Origin: Nematopogon swammerdamellus | Lineage: Eukaryota; Arthropoda; Insecta; Lepidoptera; Adelidae | Direction: 5' to 3' | DNA: 64,000 nucleotides | Assembly: GCA_946902875.1 (NCBI GenBank) | Contig: OX336349.1 | Coordinates: 8,331,891 to 8,395,890, forward strand | Part shown: positions 1-11,384 of the stretch, piece by piece | How positions within the stretch are numbered: the stretch's first letter is position 1 | Layout: every line of letters starts with the position of its first letter | Position numbers and translations under genes: made by a program | The notes under the pieces: generated by a model | Database searches by the model: none | Seen by the model: only the letters and a program-made list of their open reading frames with translations | Told to the model about the DNA's origin: nothing

Positions 1-250
1 ATCTCTTGAACCGTAATAGGTGGCCCGTTGAAGTTTTCACAGAATATGTGTTATTTATTATGGCCGATATAACAACAAACAAGAAAAGTAAAAAATTCAC
101 GGGGCTCCCCATAGAAGAAACTAAAAAGTGTATGCGCGCCATCTAACGAAAAGAGTATGAAGCATTTGAACTAATCCAGATGTTAAAATGCTTCATACTG
201 GCGTGCGAGATAGATGGCGTGAGTGACGCTGACCATGATATGGCTCCAAA
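1..250 (-). repeat. Dispersed 'cgcacttggccgg' family, partial copy
   Basis: The first 190 bases resemble, in reverse orientation, bases of about 63320-63540: both hold the 'tatggccgatataac' stretch, the 'gcgcgccatcta' motif and the 'aaaatgcttcata' motif. The family is an abundant lepidopteran repeat of uncertain class; I infer a non-autonomous element. The copy is cut by the window edge. Confidence 0.7.
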
Positions 251-255
251 AATAT

Positions 256-900
256 TTTACAGAAACATACGCAATATAACATGTGCATGAGGTGCCAAGG
301 CGGACTTATCCCTTACAGATAATTCTTGCAGTCAAGCTTTGGATATTTAAGAGTTGATAAATATAGTGAAATGTAAGTAGGTTAGAAAGAGACTTGAGTG
401 TGAGAATTGAAGATAAAATAATACATAAGAATACTTTAACAATGCATGTAAGTACTAAATTAATAAAATTAATAAAAACTCATGATACACGCTACTTAAA
501 TAATAGCTGTACCTACATATATGAATACATATGAATTTGGTTTTCCTGATCTGAAATACATTTCTTAAAAAAAAAAAGAAAGTGATCTATTCGTAGCTAA
601 TCATTCTTAAATTGTTTGTTCCATATTAATTTATTTCTTAAATCATGGCATAATTTAAATAGTACATATTGAGATTTTTTTTTTGTTAATTTAGAGTTAA
701 TTTAGAATAAGTTTACAGGAAGATATCACTACTAGAGTCCTAAATAAGATTATTACGAGTATTAAATATTATAGAGAATAATAAGTCTGCCTTGTACGCT
801 ACTGTTCTATCTATAGATTTATTCTTGCGTTACTGTTGTATTATTGGTGTAAGTACAATAAATAATGTTTACTCCATTCTATTAAATTACTGTTATTAAT
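256..900. other. AT-rich stretch without recognised feature
   Basis: I see only A- and T-runs, for example near 567-579 and 672-683. There is no ORF of note and no repeat match elsewhere in the window. Confidence 0.6.
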
Positions 901-902
901 TA

Positions 903-1080
903 TTTCATAATATCATCTCAGTTGAGCATTTCTACAAGACATCCGAAATGACCGCAGACGTTCGAGTTTGTGCAATGCAACGCGGACGCAATCGTCGCCG
1001 GCGGAAGTGCAAGTTTGATGCATTCTGCAGCGGCAGTCATTCGTACGCGTTCGTGTTGCATCGTAATGTTACGCTCGCTT
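903..1080. other. CpG-rich patch in AT-rich DNA
   Basis: CpG density rises sharply between about 945 and 1080 (cgcggacgc, cgtcgccggcgg, tacgcgttcgtg). It could be a promoter-proximal segment or the edge of an old element. No coding sequence follows it. Confidence 0.3.
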
Positions 1081-1196
1081 GTTCGGGCTATACTTGATTC
1101 ATGGCCGTGTTACGTTCATTAGTGGCAGCGCTGCCATACACGTGCGTGATTCACTGACAACTTTTGACAACACATGTACTTACACACACCACACAG

Positions 1197-1270
1197 ATAA
1201 CGTCACGCCTGTTTCCCAAAGGGGTAGGCAGAGAAAACGGATCTCCACACGTGCAACAATCCTGACACAA
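1197..1270 (+). repeat. Dispersed 'cgcctgtttccca' repeat fragment
   Basis: The same string, continuing through 'aggcagaga' and 'cggatctccac' to 'atcctgacac', recurs at 32565-32632, with a weaker copy at 8923-8957. It is probably a fragment of a larger element whose ends I cannot define. Confidence 0.6.
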
Positions 1271-1337
1271 CTCCTACTTTTTTGGCAAGTTGATAAAACA
1301 TCGGATTATTTGATATTGTGTATAGGAAAATACAGGA

Positions 1338-1580
1338 ATCGGTTAATTAAGAATGAGAATAAGTCATATTTTTTTTCAATATGGCAATTATGGCAAAATT
1401 CACTGACTTGTTCTCTCTCTTGACAAATCGCAAAATTCACCCGCTTATATTGAGGTCTCCCATTGGACTGACTTGTTCTGATTCTTGACTATTACGTAGA
1501 TCTTGCCCCAAATAATCGATTTGCATCAAAATTGCTATATTGAAAAAAGAGTGACTTGTTCTCATTCTTAATTAACCGAT
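1338..1580. mobile_element. MITE-like element with ~50 bp terminal inverted repeats
   Basis: Bases 1338-1388 (atcggttaattaagaatgag onward) are the near-perfect reverse complement of 1530-1580. The arms share the 'aataagtca' and 'ttttttcaatat' blocks with a few mismatches. The element is about 243 bp with no coding capacity. No clear target duplication is seen. Confidence 0.7.
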
Positions 1581-2490
1581 ATTGTTGCACTGGAGTTTAA
1601 CGTCAAAACTATCATTCTTTTATTATTCGCATTTTAACGAGCATTGCCAACGATTTATTCAAGTGATTTTACCAATGTTCGGTACTATACTTTCAGACCG
1701 TTGGCTTTGACAAAGCCTGGCTACGTGTATGTGGGTTTTAGCTACTCGCATGTGTTCGGGGAAGATGAATGTAGGTACTATGTTCAACACCGCGTGGTAT
1801 GTGTGCGGTGTGTAGACTAGAGCTAGCTGCTAGACTCGCATGCACGCACCCTCACACCCTCGCACACAAACACATCAACACACACGGCTACTAGACACGG
1901 CACGGGCCGTTAGCGTCGCGGCTTTAAGTACAGTCGGTCGAAATGTAGAGATACGTTTGAAGAACATTTTTAAACTATTTTACGCAGGTTTTACACGCTT
2001 AATATTTTGCTGCCAGTTTTACTGACAACAATACTGGCTACGACTATATGCCATTCATTATTATACTTATTGTAATGTAATAATACCTTTCACCAGGTCA
2101 TGCCCTAACCTAGATCATTTAAGTTTGGAGTAATACATTTAAAAGTTAGAATTTTTCTCTCAATAACTTTATTTCTTCATACAAAAGTAAAAAATACCTA
2201 AAAATGTTCTAATTCGTATACAAAATGAAAAATCAACACAATTAATATCTCAATCAGTACCTACAGGGTATATAAACAAATTAATTACATTTTCGTTTCC
2301 TAATAGGGGCAACGTCATACAATACAAACTACCTATCTAATGTTTGCATCATGTCGAATATTTACTGTCAAACATTATTGATATTGGGAGTTCGAGCGGA
2401 AATCGTTCCTGCGAGTGTGTTTCCGAATTCTTCAACTTGGGGATCATACGTTGTATCATCAATTCATCAGGCTAGCTAGACAGACCAGCA
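1581..2490. other. No gene seen; CA-rich patch
   Basis: A CA-rich, imperfect microsatellite-like patch lies at about 1836-1885. The 61-codon open frame over it is low-complexity and not a credible gene. Confidence 0.5.
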
Positions 2491-2504
2491 ACAGCCCGCA
2501 AATC

Positions 2505-2622
2505 AGCTGACATGGCATCTCACTGTGCGTGGTTTCGCGAGGAGAGGTGAATTTGGCTCCGTCGACTGCACCATTGGTCTCTCGGCACAGCCACCGATGC
2601 TGTTTTCCATAAAAAAAATTAA
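2505..2622 (+). repeat. 3' end of a LINE (family H), fragment
   Basis: It carries 'gtggtttcgcgaggag', then 'gcacagccacc', then 'ccataaaaaaaa'. The same order ends the fragments at 15155-15592 and, in reverse, begins 47263-48060, where it follows reverse transcriptase coding sequence. Confidence 0.65.
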
Positions 2623-3346
2623 TGCGCACTAAGAACTAAGAAGGATGTTCGTTCTACGGATGTAGGTATATATACTCAATTTATAAACTGGCTGTACTCG
2701 GTGTACACAGGCGCTTACTGCCGGAAGCGAGGCCAGAAGTTTGCAGAGAGAAGCATTTGGTTGATCCTTGCTTGCTATTGTCTCTGAAAACCGCACACGT
2801 TCAGAGTTTGCGATTCCGATTATACTTAGTTAACAGACATAGTGTGTCATATCATATTAGAGAATTAGAATGCCCTTTTGAACCCCCATACCATTTCAGG
2901 TTTTTTTCATATACCTTTTTCATAAAACTAATCCAGCCTAGTACTGAACCCCTTTTGTTCTTCGACTTTCTTACTGAGAACTATCGACTTAACTGAGTGA
3001 AAAACTGAAAATTATGCTGTTCCTCATAAACGTAGAGGTTAGCATTTAAAAGTATATTTTTACAACCTTTTAGGTAATGATTTGATTAGCGTACCTATAG
3101 ACTACTTTCCATGCAACACTTGGTTTTCACAACACTTGCTTCTCCACATACTTAAGCTATGGTTTGTCTCGTCAGCTCTTTGGCGTCTCGCATGCATGTG
3201 GCACGCGCGGGGTGCGATACCCCCACCAAGGCCCCCCAACCCTTGTTCAGTAGGCGCGCGACACTCTGGCGCCATTTAGTGTTGGCCTGTGTAAGTGAAA
3301 TCCAACGTTTCCATAATATAACTTATAATATAATGTAATTTTTTTT

Positions 3347-3457
3347 TTTTTATGAAAACTGACACGGTTGGCTACATCACCTACAACGTCCGTGATGTCA
3401 GCCCATAACATCGGGTGAACTAGGTGCCATGTCAGTGTGCTTCCCCCTTTGATCAGC
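3347..3457 (-). mobile_element. SINE-B fragment (3' end)
   Basis: The poly-T run and 'tatgaaaactgacacggttgg', through 'gggtgaactaggtgccatgtc', match the 3' third of the complete SINE-B copies at 26572-26957 and 41003-41268. The head is missing. Confidence 0.85.
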
Positions 3458-3496
3458 TTGCAGTTTTTAAGGTTTTTAAACATGTTTTTTTTCAAT

Positions 3497-3556
3497 GTTT
3501 TTTTTTGTGGTGCGGAAACCTCGGTGCGCGATTCCGACTCGCACTTGGCCGGTTTT
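3497..3556 (-). repeat. Terminal piece of the 'cgcacttggccgg' family
   Basis: The 'cgcgattccgactcgcacttggccgg' end (3528-3553) matches the end at 59310-59340 and, inverted, 63208-63240. It lies just beyond the SINE fragment at 3347-3457. Confidence 0.65.
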
Positions 3557-3611
3557 TTTCTTTTATGAAAACCTGCATGGACAGTGCCGAAGTACTAATG
3601 GTGCAATAGAT

Positions 3612-3680
3612 ACAGGTCAAATTCACCTTTAGTCGCGAAACCCCGCTCAGTGAGTGGCCATGTCAGCAGACTTGCAGGCT
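3612..3680 (-). repeat. Family H LINE tail fragment
   Basis: The 'cgcgaaaccccgctcagtgag' and 'ggccatgtcagc' strings are the reverse complement of part of the tail at 2511-2560. Confidence 0.5.
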
Positions 3681-3689
3681 ATTTGCTGA

Positions 3690-4240
3690 GCTTTCTAAGC
3701 CTTTATCCAGCCTGTTAATACGAAGCTTGAATACAAAATAAGTCTGAGTCCTTCCAAGACCTTACATAATCCTAAAAGTATTTAATATATAACAATACAT
3801 ACACAGAGTTTCATAGAAACCAATTCGTTTTCTTTGCCTAATCTCGCTTTTATCGCTGCTTACATTTTCTAAAAATATCCCACAAAAAAGAAATGAGATC
3901 TTTCAATAGTTTGTTTACGCGCCCACTGAGAGTAAATATCACAGTTCGTGTCCCAACACTCGCTTCTCATCATTCCAGACTCCGTACAGTCATCAAACTA
4001 AGTAGAGAAACATATGTAGAATCCTATCCCACTCACCCTACTACGTACCATGTGTACTTATACAAAGGGGCTAGTGGAAAGTTAGTGAATATGACAAGGT
4101 TCTCCAGGTGTATTTATCTGGTGATTTTACTTTCGGTACTTGGCCGAGCCGTAGGCAACGACAGTGAACCGTACTAAAGCTCTCAACTATAGCATAGGGT
4201 TGTCACATGCTTTGTAACGCCTTTAAAATATGTTTGGAGA
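3690..4240. other. No recognised gene; signal-peptide-like short frame at its end
   Basis: An open frame starting at ATG 3893 and ending at 4177 (94 codons) is mostly featureless. From the internal ATG at 4091 its last 28 codons read like a short secretory leader (MTRFSRCIYLVILLSVLG) before a stop. No splice donor is convincing, so I treat it as chance. Confidence 0.3.
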
Positions 4241-4248
4241 TTATGTTA

Positions 4249-4284
4249 TTTTTTTTATGGAAATTGATACGGTTGCTTACATAT
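4249..4284 (-). mobile_element. SINE-B tail remnant
   Basis: The T-run and 'tatggaaattgatacggttgc' match the terminal bases of SINE-B. Only about 36 bp remain. Confidence 0.6.
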
Positions 4285-4432
4285 GTATATACTTTTCGGA
4301 GCAGGCAGTGTAGGTTTTTTGGGCGGCAGGGTTTGGCGGCAGCACAACCTTCTTTTGCGCCCTATCTCCTTTAATGATGATATTGTTTAATAATTTTTGT
4401 TGTACATCAGATCGGCAATTTGATATAAAAAC

Positions 4433-4459
4433 TCTTTGACTTTGACTTTGACTTTGACT
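4433..4459. repeat. (TTTGAC)n short tandem repeat, LINE-tail type
   Basis: About four copies of ctttga. Tails of this sequence end some CR1-group LINEs in Lepidoptera (family knowledge), so the bases before it (about 4300-4432) may be a LINE or SINE 3' end. I cannot confirm that. Confidence 0.6.
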
Positions 4460-4868
4460 ATGGTGTAGGTGCAGTAGATCGAGCAACCCTAATGCAAGAC
4501 ACTGTACTCTTTCCAGGTAGGTACATTTAACAACATATATACACACAAACACTAACACACAAGTTGGCAAGTTCGCGGAGGCGCGCACATGCGCCGCGTC
4601 ACAAACACGTCCAAACTCTTTGCACGTCTCAGCGTAGACTGTCCAACGGCGGCGGTGCCTCGTGCGCGTCTTTCCCCTCTCGGCACGCACCCCGTACGAC
4701 GATACCCAGGAACCTGGTCTACACTCCGAGCTCACACTCCAATCACAGAATACTCTCCAATGCTCCAACATACTCGTGCGCAATGATAGGTAGTATATGT
4801 TTAATCATTCCTCATTAATAGATAGGAATGAAAACATTTACTTTTGAATAATTTTCATCTCATATAAG

Positions 4869-4902
4869 CATATTTATTTATTTATTTATTTTATTTATTT
4901 AT
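4869..4902. repeat. (TTTA)n microsatellite
   Basis: About eight units of tatt/ttta with one interruption. Confidence 0.85.
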
Positions 4903-5465
4903 AGAGTATGGACGCCACTAAAAGAACACATATAATAACAAGAAATAACACAAGAACGCGAAATTTTGTATCTGAATTTCGGGAAAACTAGCTCCTTCAA
5001 AGTCGTGTCGAAGTCGGACAAAAAGAGAAGCAATCATTTAAATTTTAAAATATATTCCTTGGATGTATGTTTTGCGGTATCGTGTAAGTGGTACTGACTG
5101 ATGATGAGTGATGTGATAACCCTACCTTTACCCACACACAAGTACTGCCATGTTCACACACGTACGGACAACGCATCTGTACTTGTAAAAAGGGCGGTTT
5201 TTGGAATATACCAGTTTGTATGTAAATCTAGAAGATGAAGGCGATCTCGTCACGTAAACAGCGTGATAGTTCTGGGAACTCCGTGAACTTAGGATAGGAC
5301 GATATATATATTTAAATAATGCTCTTCGCCTTAATCTCATCCAAGCCATGAATATGTATGCAACAATGCTAAAGGTACTTGCTTGGAGAATTTGTCTGGA
5401 ATGTCTCTTATTAAATCTATGTAGGTATTTGCACAATTTTGTTTTATGTGTAGCATCTGTAGCAC
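4903..5465. other. No gene recognised
   Basis: An open frame of 113 codons on the minus strand (5128-5469) has no motif, and its codons look like translated AT-rich intergenic DNA. Confidence 0.5.
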
Positions 5466-5545
5466 GCACGGCCTATTGCGCGCGCCAGGCTAAAGCAGGG
5501 GTGTAGTGCGACGGCGCCCACGCGCATTCGGATATTTACGGGGAT
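5466..5545 (-). repeat. Family D LINE 3' fragment
   Basis: It shares 'gcgcgccag', 'gacggcgcccac' and 'cattcg.atatttacggg' with 7855-7930. It is a small piece of the LINE whose coding tail is seen at 16228-16452. Confidence 0.6.
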
Positions 5546-5640
5546 ATTTAATTATAATATTATAAGTGTGAGTGCCGGTACTCACTGTTAATGCTACTGT
5601 CTTGGCTACTGTAACAAATACACCACTCACTCCAGTCCCA

Positions 5641-5930
5641 CTCCTCGAGGTCCCGGCGTACTCATACATGTCAGTGCTTCCCTTCGGTCGTGCCGGCTAT
5701 TAACTTTTTACTATTTATGTACATAGTCGTCTCGACCAACAATTCATTCAGTGCGGTGTACCAACCCGGGCGGGTTAAAACCCTACCACCTAGTCTGGTA
5801 AGAGCGGAAGGGAACGGCTAGCCTCCAACGGTCGACCGGCCATTCAACTAGGTACTGACCTCGCCCAGGTGTGCTTCTGATCACGACCGAGAGTCGACAG
5901 ACCGCCCCACTGAGCTACCGGGGCTGACAT
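5641..5930 (-). mobile_element. SINE-B copy lacking its poly-A end
   Basis: In reverse, it begins with the 'tagctcagtgg' A-box-like head (around 5915) and continues through the 5S-like segment (about 5860-5895), the 'gttggaggct' block and the 'aacccgcccgggttgg' centre. The 3' terminal ~100 bp is missing. Confidence 0.8.
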
Positions 5931-5935
5931 TTCAT

Positions 5936-7828
5936 CATCTTCATAATTTGTGCCAACTGATACCGAACAAAGGATAGAGCCATTGTGGCTCATGTTATCC
6001 CATATAGCAGCCTCGCCTCCATACACAATACACGCAGCTTTTATTGTTTTACGATCGCTGTGAGACTATTTAGAAAATGCAACCATATATTTATGTATTG
6101 GGGCTTCTAGTGGGGAAATCGATAATCATTGGGAGCAGTCAAAAGAGTGATTACAACCTGATGAGAGTGCAGTTTTAGAACATAAGGAACATGGAGCCAG
6201 AGTCAAGCATCTATTTCATTTACATACTACTTATACTTTTCTGTATTTCAACCTTGAACGAGATATTGACATGTCGTATCTTGGATTATACGGTATAATC
6301 CGTATAATCCATATAATTATAATAATTATACGGTATAATTTATACCATTTCTGAGAATATCCATGAGAGAATAAATATAACAAAAATTATGAATAAATCT
6401 GGCTCAAGGTTGCCGAAATGGAAGTACTTATCATTATCGATAACGAAATTGTCGCTCTGCAAGCATTTGTTCAGGTTGAGTCGACACAGCTCCGTAATAA
6501 AATTGAGTCGGTGCGAGCGATTTCTCTCAGTTAATTCAAAAACGTCTGGGCGGCGAGTTTGTAAGGCAAACAATTTATAATGTACACAGGAGAAAACCTT
6601 TTCAGGGGTACGGAGACATTTCTTGAGAAATCCACTCTTTTATCGAAATAGGTTGTTCGCTGGATCTCTCTGGTGACTCAGGCGTTTTCCACCTCATAAA
6701 ATCAGGTTCTTGTGATATTTAGATTTTTATGGAAATTGGCAATAAAGGGAACCGATAACTTTTCGTCATCAACCCGACTTGATCAAGTTTACGAGGTGCT
6801 ATAGGCAAGGCCCCGTCAACTCATCATCGAACAATGAAGGCTCCTCATGTGGGAAAAATGCCCGCTCTCAAGCATTAGCGGGCGTCTCGTAAAACTGTAA
6901 TGTGTCTCTAAAATGGTTCCCCTTCGGCTTACATTGTCGTTAACTTTGACTCTAAAAACAGCTAATGATAAAATAGAAAATCCTCATTTTCCTCGCGAGA
7001 TCATAATTATATTTATAAGGTTCAGATAAAAAAGAGTATCATATCCACGGATCGGATATTTCTTTGAATTCAGTGAATATTTCTCCGAATTTTGTTTTCA
7101 CTTCTATTAATGAAACTACCAATAATGAAACATGTTTTAAAATATTTATTTATTTCATTTAATCTATAAGTCAATCCATTATACCGTAAGTAGCCGTACC
7201 TTATACGATATACGACTCGATAGGGAGGAACTTTACAGCGCGGCTCGAGGGTGGACAAATTGCCGCATGTACAAAAGTCTGTACAAATGGCTCGGCATCT
7301 TCAATTCTTCACAGAGATCCTCGAAAAATTCCCAACTTTCCCTGTGCCGTCCCTTCGTCGCATGAGTGATCCGAATAAGTTTGTGAGCAGCGAGAGGGAA
7401 ATTGGCCGGAAACGTACGTGATTGTAGGTCGGCGGCGTCCAGACGCAATCTCTTTACCACTGGGACCTGTGCGATCCACCCCAACCGCATCCCTGTGCGT
7501 TTCATAGTCATTAATATGGTTGTTAGGATCGTGATGATGTTGACGAATACAGTACGGGAAAGACGGTTAGAAACGGTAGAAACAAACACACAAACACGAA
7601 TGTAATGTGCAAAAGCCAACTAATCACGAGGAGGTTACTTATTCTTCTCAGGGCTGGACTTAAAATCTCTAGGCTGTGTCTGGTCTCTCTTTCTCTTTCT
7701 TCATGTCAATGTGTTCCAAGTTGTATTTTATAAGAGAAAATACAATGTATTTCTTTCAGTCAAACTTTAGTCGGACTCGAGCGTTTGAACAAATTAACCT
7801 GAACTATTTTAATGAGGTATATTTTTTT
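5936..7828. other. No gene recognised; nested AT palindromes at 6275-6350
   Basis: The stretch is unannotatable apart from short overlapping palindromes built on 'ttatacggtataa' at 6285-6345. Open frames up to 128 codons (7233-7619, minus strand) show no domain. Confidence 0.45.
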
Positions 7829-8045
7829 TGTTTTTGTTTTATGGGAAGCTCGACATATGGCGCGCGCCAGACTAACGCAGCTAGGTGTAGTCCGACGGCG
7901 CCCATGGGCATTCGAATATTTACGGGGGCTGCGAATAGCATGTCGGCCGACTAGGTGCAACTTCACATTATGTTTGAAGGATCCCAGACTGTACATTAGA
8001 GGAAAGGATGCAGGTGAGGTGCATTCCACATGTTGGCAACCCTGT
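7829..8045 (-). repeat. Family D LINE 3' fragment with tail
   Basis: In reverse: a degraded '..cattaag..tacagtctgggatcc' coding remnant, then 'cccatgggc', 'gcgcgccatatgtcgagc' and an A-rich tail. The order matches 28465-28720. Confidence 0.65.
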
Positions 8046-8115
8046 AAATAAAATGTATGTAGATGTTTCAGTAATACCAAAGCTACACGCATTGTATGCG
8101 ACTGGATGGGGTACC

Positions 8116-9339
8116 TAGCACTGCAGGCACAGGACACAGGAGGCGTTATGCATCGCCAAGTTCGTATTTTTTCGGAATAAAGGAAAAAGCTATATAAGTT
8201 TCCCCTATTTTATATACCCTGTTTTATCGAGATAATAATACTATAGGGGTTATTGTTGCGTAAAGGTTACAATGTAGGCTGTAGCGCTTGACTCTTTTCT
8301 GTGATTGCGAACTTGTTGCGAGATAAAATGTCTTTCAGTCTACGTTGCATATAGAACAACACTTTAGCATGGTGTGTGTTTGAGAGTACGTATTTTTCCT
8401 TTGCCGGAGTGACGGGAACATTTTCGTTCATGGAACCTGACTCGGCCATCTGCTTCAGCACTATTGTTGTTGCAGTTGTTTCTATTGGAACTAACGTGTC
8501 ATCCCTTTGATGCATAATACACATCACGCAAATTCTTATTACATTTGGAAATACAGCTGACCTAGTTTTATCTACCAGCCTCTTCCACACCTACCGAAAT
8601 AATAGCCTTGAAAAAAAAAACTTGCTCGGAACTAGGAAAGCGTCACGAAAACTGGGCACTCTTGGGAAATCAGTGCGGCTGAAGGCTCTAGCGGGGAACG
8701 GTGGATGCGGGGAGGGCAGGGACAGGTGGAAGGGGGTCCCGAGGGAGCGGTGCCACAGATTAGGGTATTAGGGAGATAAGTACGGAATCATGTAACGCAA
8801 TGTGCAGCTGTTACGGAAATGTACATGGCGAATTAAACGGATTGTTGCGGACCTTTGTTTAGACCTCAAAATATTATTTAAAAATAATACCAAAAATATT
8901 TACCTACATAAGTGCATATGTAGCGTCACGCGTGTTTCTAAATAGGGTAGGCAGATATCAGAAGTGCAAAAACAAAACGCAGAACAGTAACATAAGAAAA
9001 TATCTATGTAGATATTTGCAGAACTTTATAGACTAAGGGCCGAATTTAACACATTCGGTTAAAAAGTAGCTGCCAGTTAACTCCAGTCAGCCGTATGAGA
9101 AATGCCACCTTAGCGGACAGTACAACCAGAGTTGATCGACCCTAAAATAACCACATTTGAAACGAAATTGGAAATGATCTCTTAGAGCTTTGCCTAAAGC
9201 AATCGTTCGCAATATACCTAGTAGAGTTTAAAGAACACTCGAAGCAGAAGATAAGTTAAACTTTAGTTCGCAATTTGAAATATATCATGATTTCATGGCA
9301 ACAACGACGGGCTTGCCCAAGTACGTGTATAAATACGAA
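8116..9339. other. No gene recognised
   Basis: A G-rich run lies at 8690-8750 and a weak copy of the 'cacgcgtgtttc' repeat at 8923-8957. The 107-codon minus-strand frame (8267-8590) has no recognised motif. Confidence 0.4.
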
Positions 9340-9344
9340 CGCAA

Positions 9345-9412
9345 ACAACCGAATGTCCATGGGTTAGACACCTTATGAGTGGCTCGGTGCCACATGTCGC
9401 GCTATAAAAAAG
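9345..9412 (+). repeat. Family D LINE 3' end
   Basis: It reads 'ccgaatgtccatggg', then 'gacaccttatgagtggctcgg', then 'gccacatgtcgcgctataaaa'. The same succession ends the copy at 16228-16452. Confidence 0.75.
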
Positions 9413-9719
9413 TCAAATGTCTACTTTATCCATCAGATGAGATGACCACCCAAATGAGAAAACGCCTATCGTTCTTGGGACCTTTAGTACTGATAATTTA
9501 GTTAATTAAATTTAGATACATGTCTTATTATTATGCTTGATTTTATAAACTATAAATACAAATAAAGAATTAAAAATTATAATAAGTATTTTCAATTTCA
9601 TATTGTTTCTTGCTGAAATCTAGTAAATAAAATGCTAGTCTGATGAGGCACATTTTACGGCGCAAATATAGACTAGAAATAAAAAGAAAGGAAGAATCGC
9701 GAACCGGAAAGCTCCCAAC

Positions 9720-9986
9720 TTGGTAATATTTCATGAATATTTATTAGCATCTCGTAATGATCCAAAAGACTTGATCTGGAAATTGACGGCAATTTACGAA
9801 ATTCCCGGAAATGTGGTAAATCGTCCAGAAAATGCTTTCAAAATTCCTCGTATTTTAAGAGGTATTTATAAAGAACAGATTATCGTGAGAGATTTTGGCG
9901 ATGGAAGAGATTCGATATTTACTTTAATTTTTCATATCGAAAGAATGTCGAACGAACAGCCTAAATTGATTAACATAAAATCATAA
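9720..9986 (+). CDS. Unrecognised 88-codon open frame
   Basis: The frame opens with a TTG and its first true ATG is at 9733. It is AT-rich, shows no signal peptide or transmembrane segment, and has a mixed, protein-like residue composition including a 'GIYKEQIIVRDFGDGRDSIF' stretch. I do not recognise it. It may be a chance frame in AT-rich DNA or a relic of a longer gene, and no splice or promoter signal supports it. Confidence 0.15.
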   Translation: MVIFHEYLLASRNDPKDLIWKLTAIYEIPGNVVNRPENAFKIPRILRGIYKEQIIVRDFGDGRDSIFTLIFHIERMSNEQPKLINIKS

Positions 9987-10045
9987 AATTTCGCCTTGAA
10001 TTATCTTATCTTATCTGGTATCTGCAATTAACTAAGTGCGGGTAA

Positions 10046-10092
10046 TTTTGTTTATGGAACCTGACATGTTTACATCACCTGTTCTACATACA
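10046..10092 (-). mobile_element. Possible SINE-B tail remnant
   Basis: 'tttatggaacctgacatg' followed by 'tacatcacct' resembles the SINE-B 3' end with a deletion. Confidence 0.4.
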
Positions 10093-10169
10093 CCGTGTCC
10101 ATAAGAGAACCACGTGCTGTGGCAGAGCTTCCATTTGGTCTCGTTGCTACTTACACAACCTCTTTCACC

Positions 10170-10238
10170 ATGCTCCTGTCAGAACTAGCTGCCATATCAG
10201 CGCTTCTCTTCCTTGAGTCCTGCTTCTTGCTATTAGCG
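10170..10238 (+). CDS. Possible first coding exon with leader peptide
   Basis: From the ATG at 10170 the frame encodes a 23-residue hydrophobic stretch (MLLSELAAISALLFLESCFL, then LLA). It is directly followed by GTAAGT at 10239, a consensus 5' splice site. A leader peptide ending at a splice donor is what the first exon of a secreted protein gene looks like. No downstream exon is recognisable and the frame also runs on past the donor to 10358, so this is a weak prediction only. Confidence 0.2.
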
Positions 10239-10359
10239 GTAAGTAATTTCAATCTCCAAGCTTATTTGCTCTTAATTTTTACACAAGTCATCGAGAGTGT
10301 TCAACAGAGTCGTTCATATTGGCGATCTTACGACCTTTGTCCGCCAATAACTACGTAAT

Positions 10360-11090
10360 ATGGACAAAGACAAATTATTGTTGTACCCGAGTACCCAATA
10401 GGTTTCTTTGTATGTTATCTATAAAACATCACTTTCAAACCATATACGGTCGGGCGGCCATCGCGAATTGAGCGTGACCAAATTTATCTGCAGCCTTATC
10501 GGCATTCACATCGATAACGATTGTATTTATTCACAGCTCGTTTGTCGGCCATTGTAGTTGGTCGATGTCAGTCAAACTACATAGGGTTGCCAGTACTCAC
10601 CCAAATACAAGTACAATAATCAGAATCACCCATGCACGCACACCTCAAAAAGCATTCCAAATATACATCGGAGGATTACATAGATAGATCATTACATTGA
10701 GAAAAATATAGTGATCAGTTCACGAACTCGGTCAGAACCCAGAACCGATTTCATCCTGCCTGAGTCATTCCCAGTATCGAATATTTATAGTCAGGAATTT
10801 TCCATATTAAACCCGCCTTCGTTCAGATGGTCGAACGGATCAATAATTTATACGCGTGTGATCGAATTTGGTTTCAATGTTTACCTTGATTTATTTTATG
10901 ACGTTTTAAAAATTAGGACGAGTCCGGTTGACAACCCTAGACGTAATTCATAAGGCGTAAGGTAACATGCGTGATAGAAAGTGAATGCATTAGTGTTGGT
11001 TGGTGTGTGGTTAGCTCATTTTAAACTAGTTTGGTGAATTTGTCCCGCATTATGTTACGTAGATATAATAAAAAAAAAACTGACGGAAGC
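10360..11090. other. No gene recognised
   Basis: The 80-codon frame at 10711-10953 has no motif. The rest is unremarkable AT-rich DNA. Confidence 0.5.
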
Positions 11091-11099
11091 AACACAATA

Positions 11100-11175
11100 A
11101 ATTGTCACCTGGGATTTGAACCTCAGAACTTCGCGTCAGACACCGGTATCGTAACCGCTAGGCTAGATACCTCTA
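11100..11175 (-). mobile_element. tRNA-derived SINE head
   Basis: In reverse, an A box 'tagcctagcgg' (around 11155-11165) is followed about 45 bp later by a B box 'ggttcaaatccc' (around 11112-11123). The spacing suits RNA polymerase III. The would-be acceptor ends do not pair, so it is not a functional tRNA gene. Confidence 0.6.
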
Positions 11176-11264
11176 CAGGTTTCTGCCTCTACAACTACAA
11201 TCACGCTTCTCCAATTTTGGTCTCAATCTACAACAGTTGCCGGACTGACCTAGATGGGCCCTTT

Positions 11265-11382
11265 TTTGAGGTCGGAACCCTCTATATGCGAGTTCGACTC
11301 GCTTGACAGCTCTTTAATTTGTTTTTGTGGTGCGGATACCTTTGTGTCCATTCGGACTCGCACTTGTCCGGCTTTTATTGTC
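11265..11382 (-). repeat. Terminal piece of the 'cgcacttggccgg' family
   Basis: Two degraded blocks ('gcgagttcgactcgc' near 11287 and 'ggactcgcacttgtccgg' near 11354) resemble the family end at 59310-59340. Confidence 0.5.
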
Positions 11383-11384
11383 AT

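Noticed and set aside
4277..4783. 168-codon minus-strand frame
   Set aside because: It spans a SINE remnant and the TTTGAC microsatellite ('SQSQSQSQ'), and has no domain.
11100..11175. tRNA gene
   Set aside because: Box sequences are present, but no acceptor stem closes the molecule.
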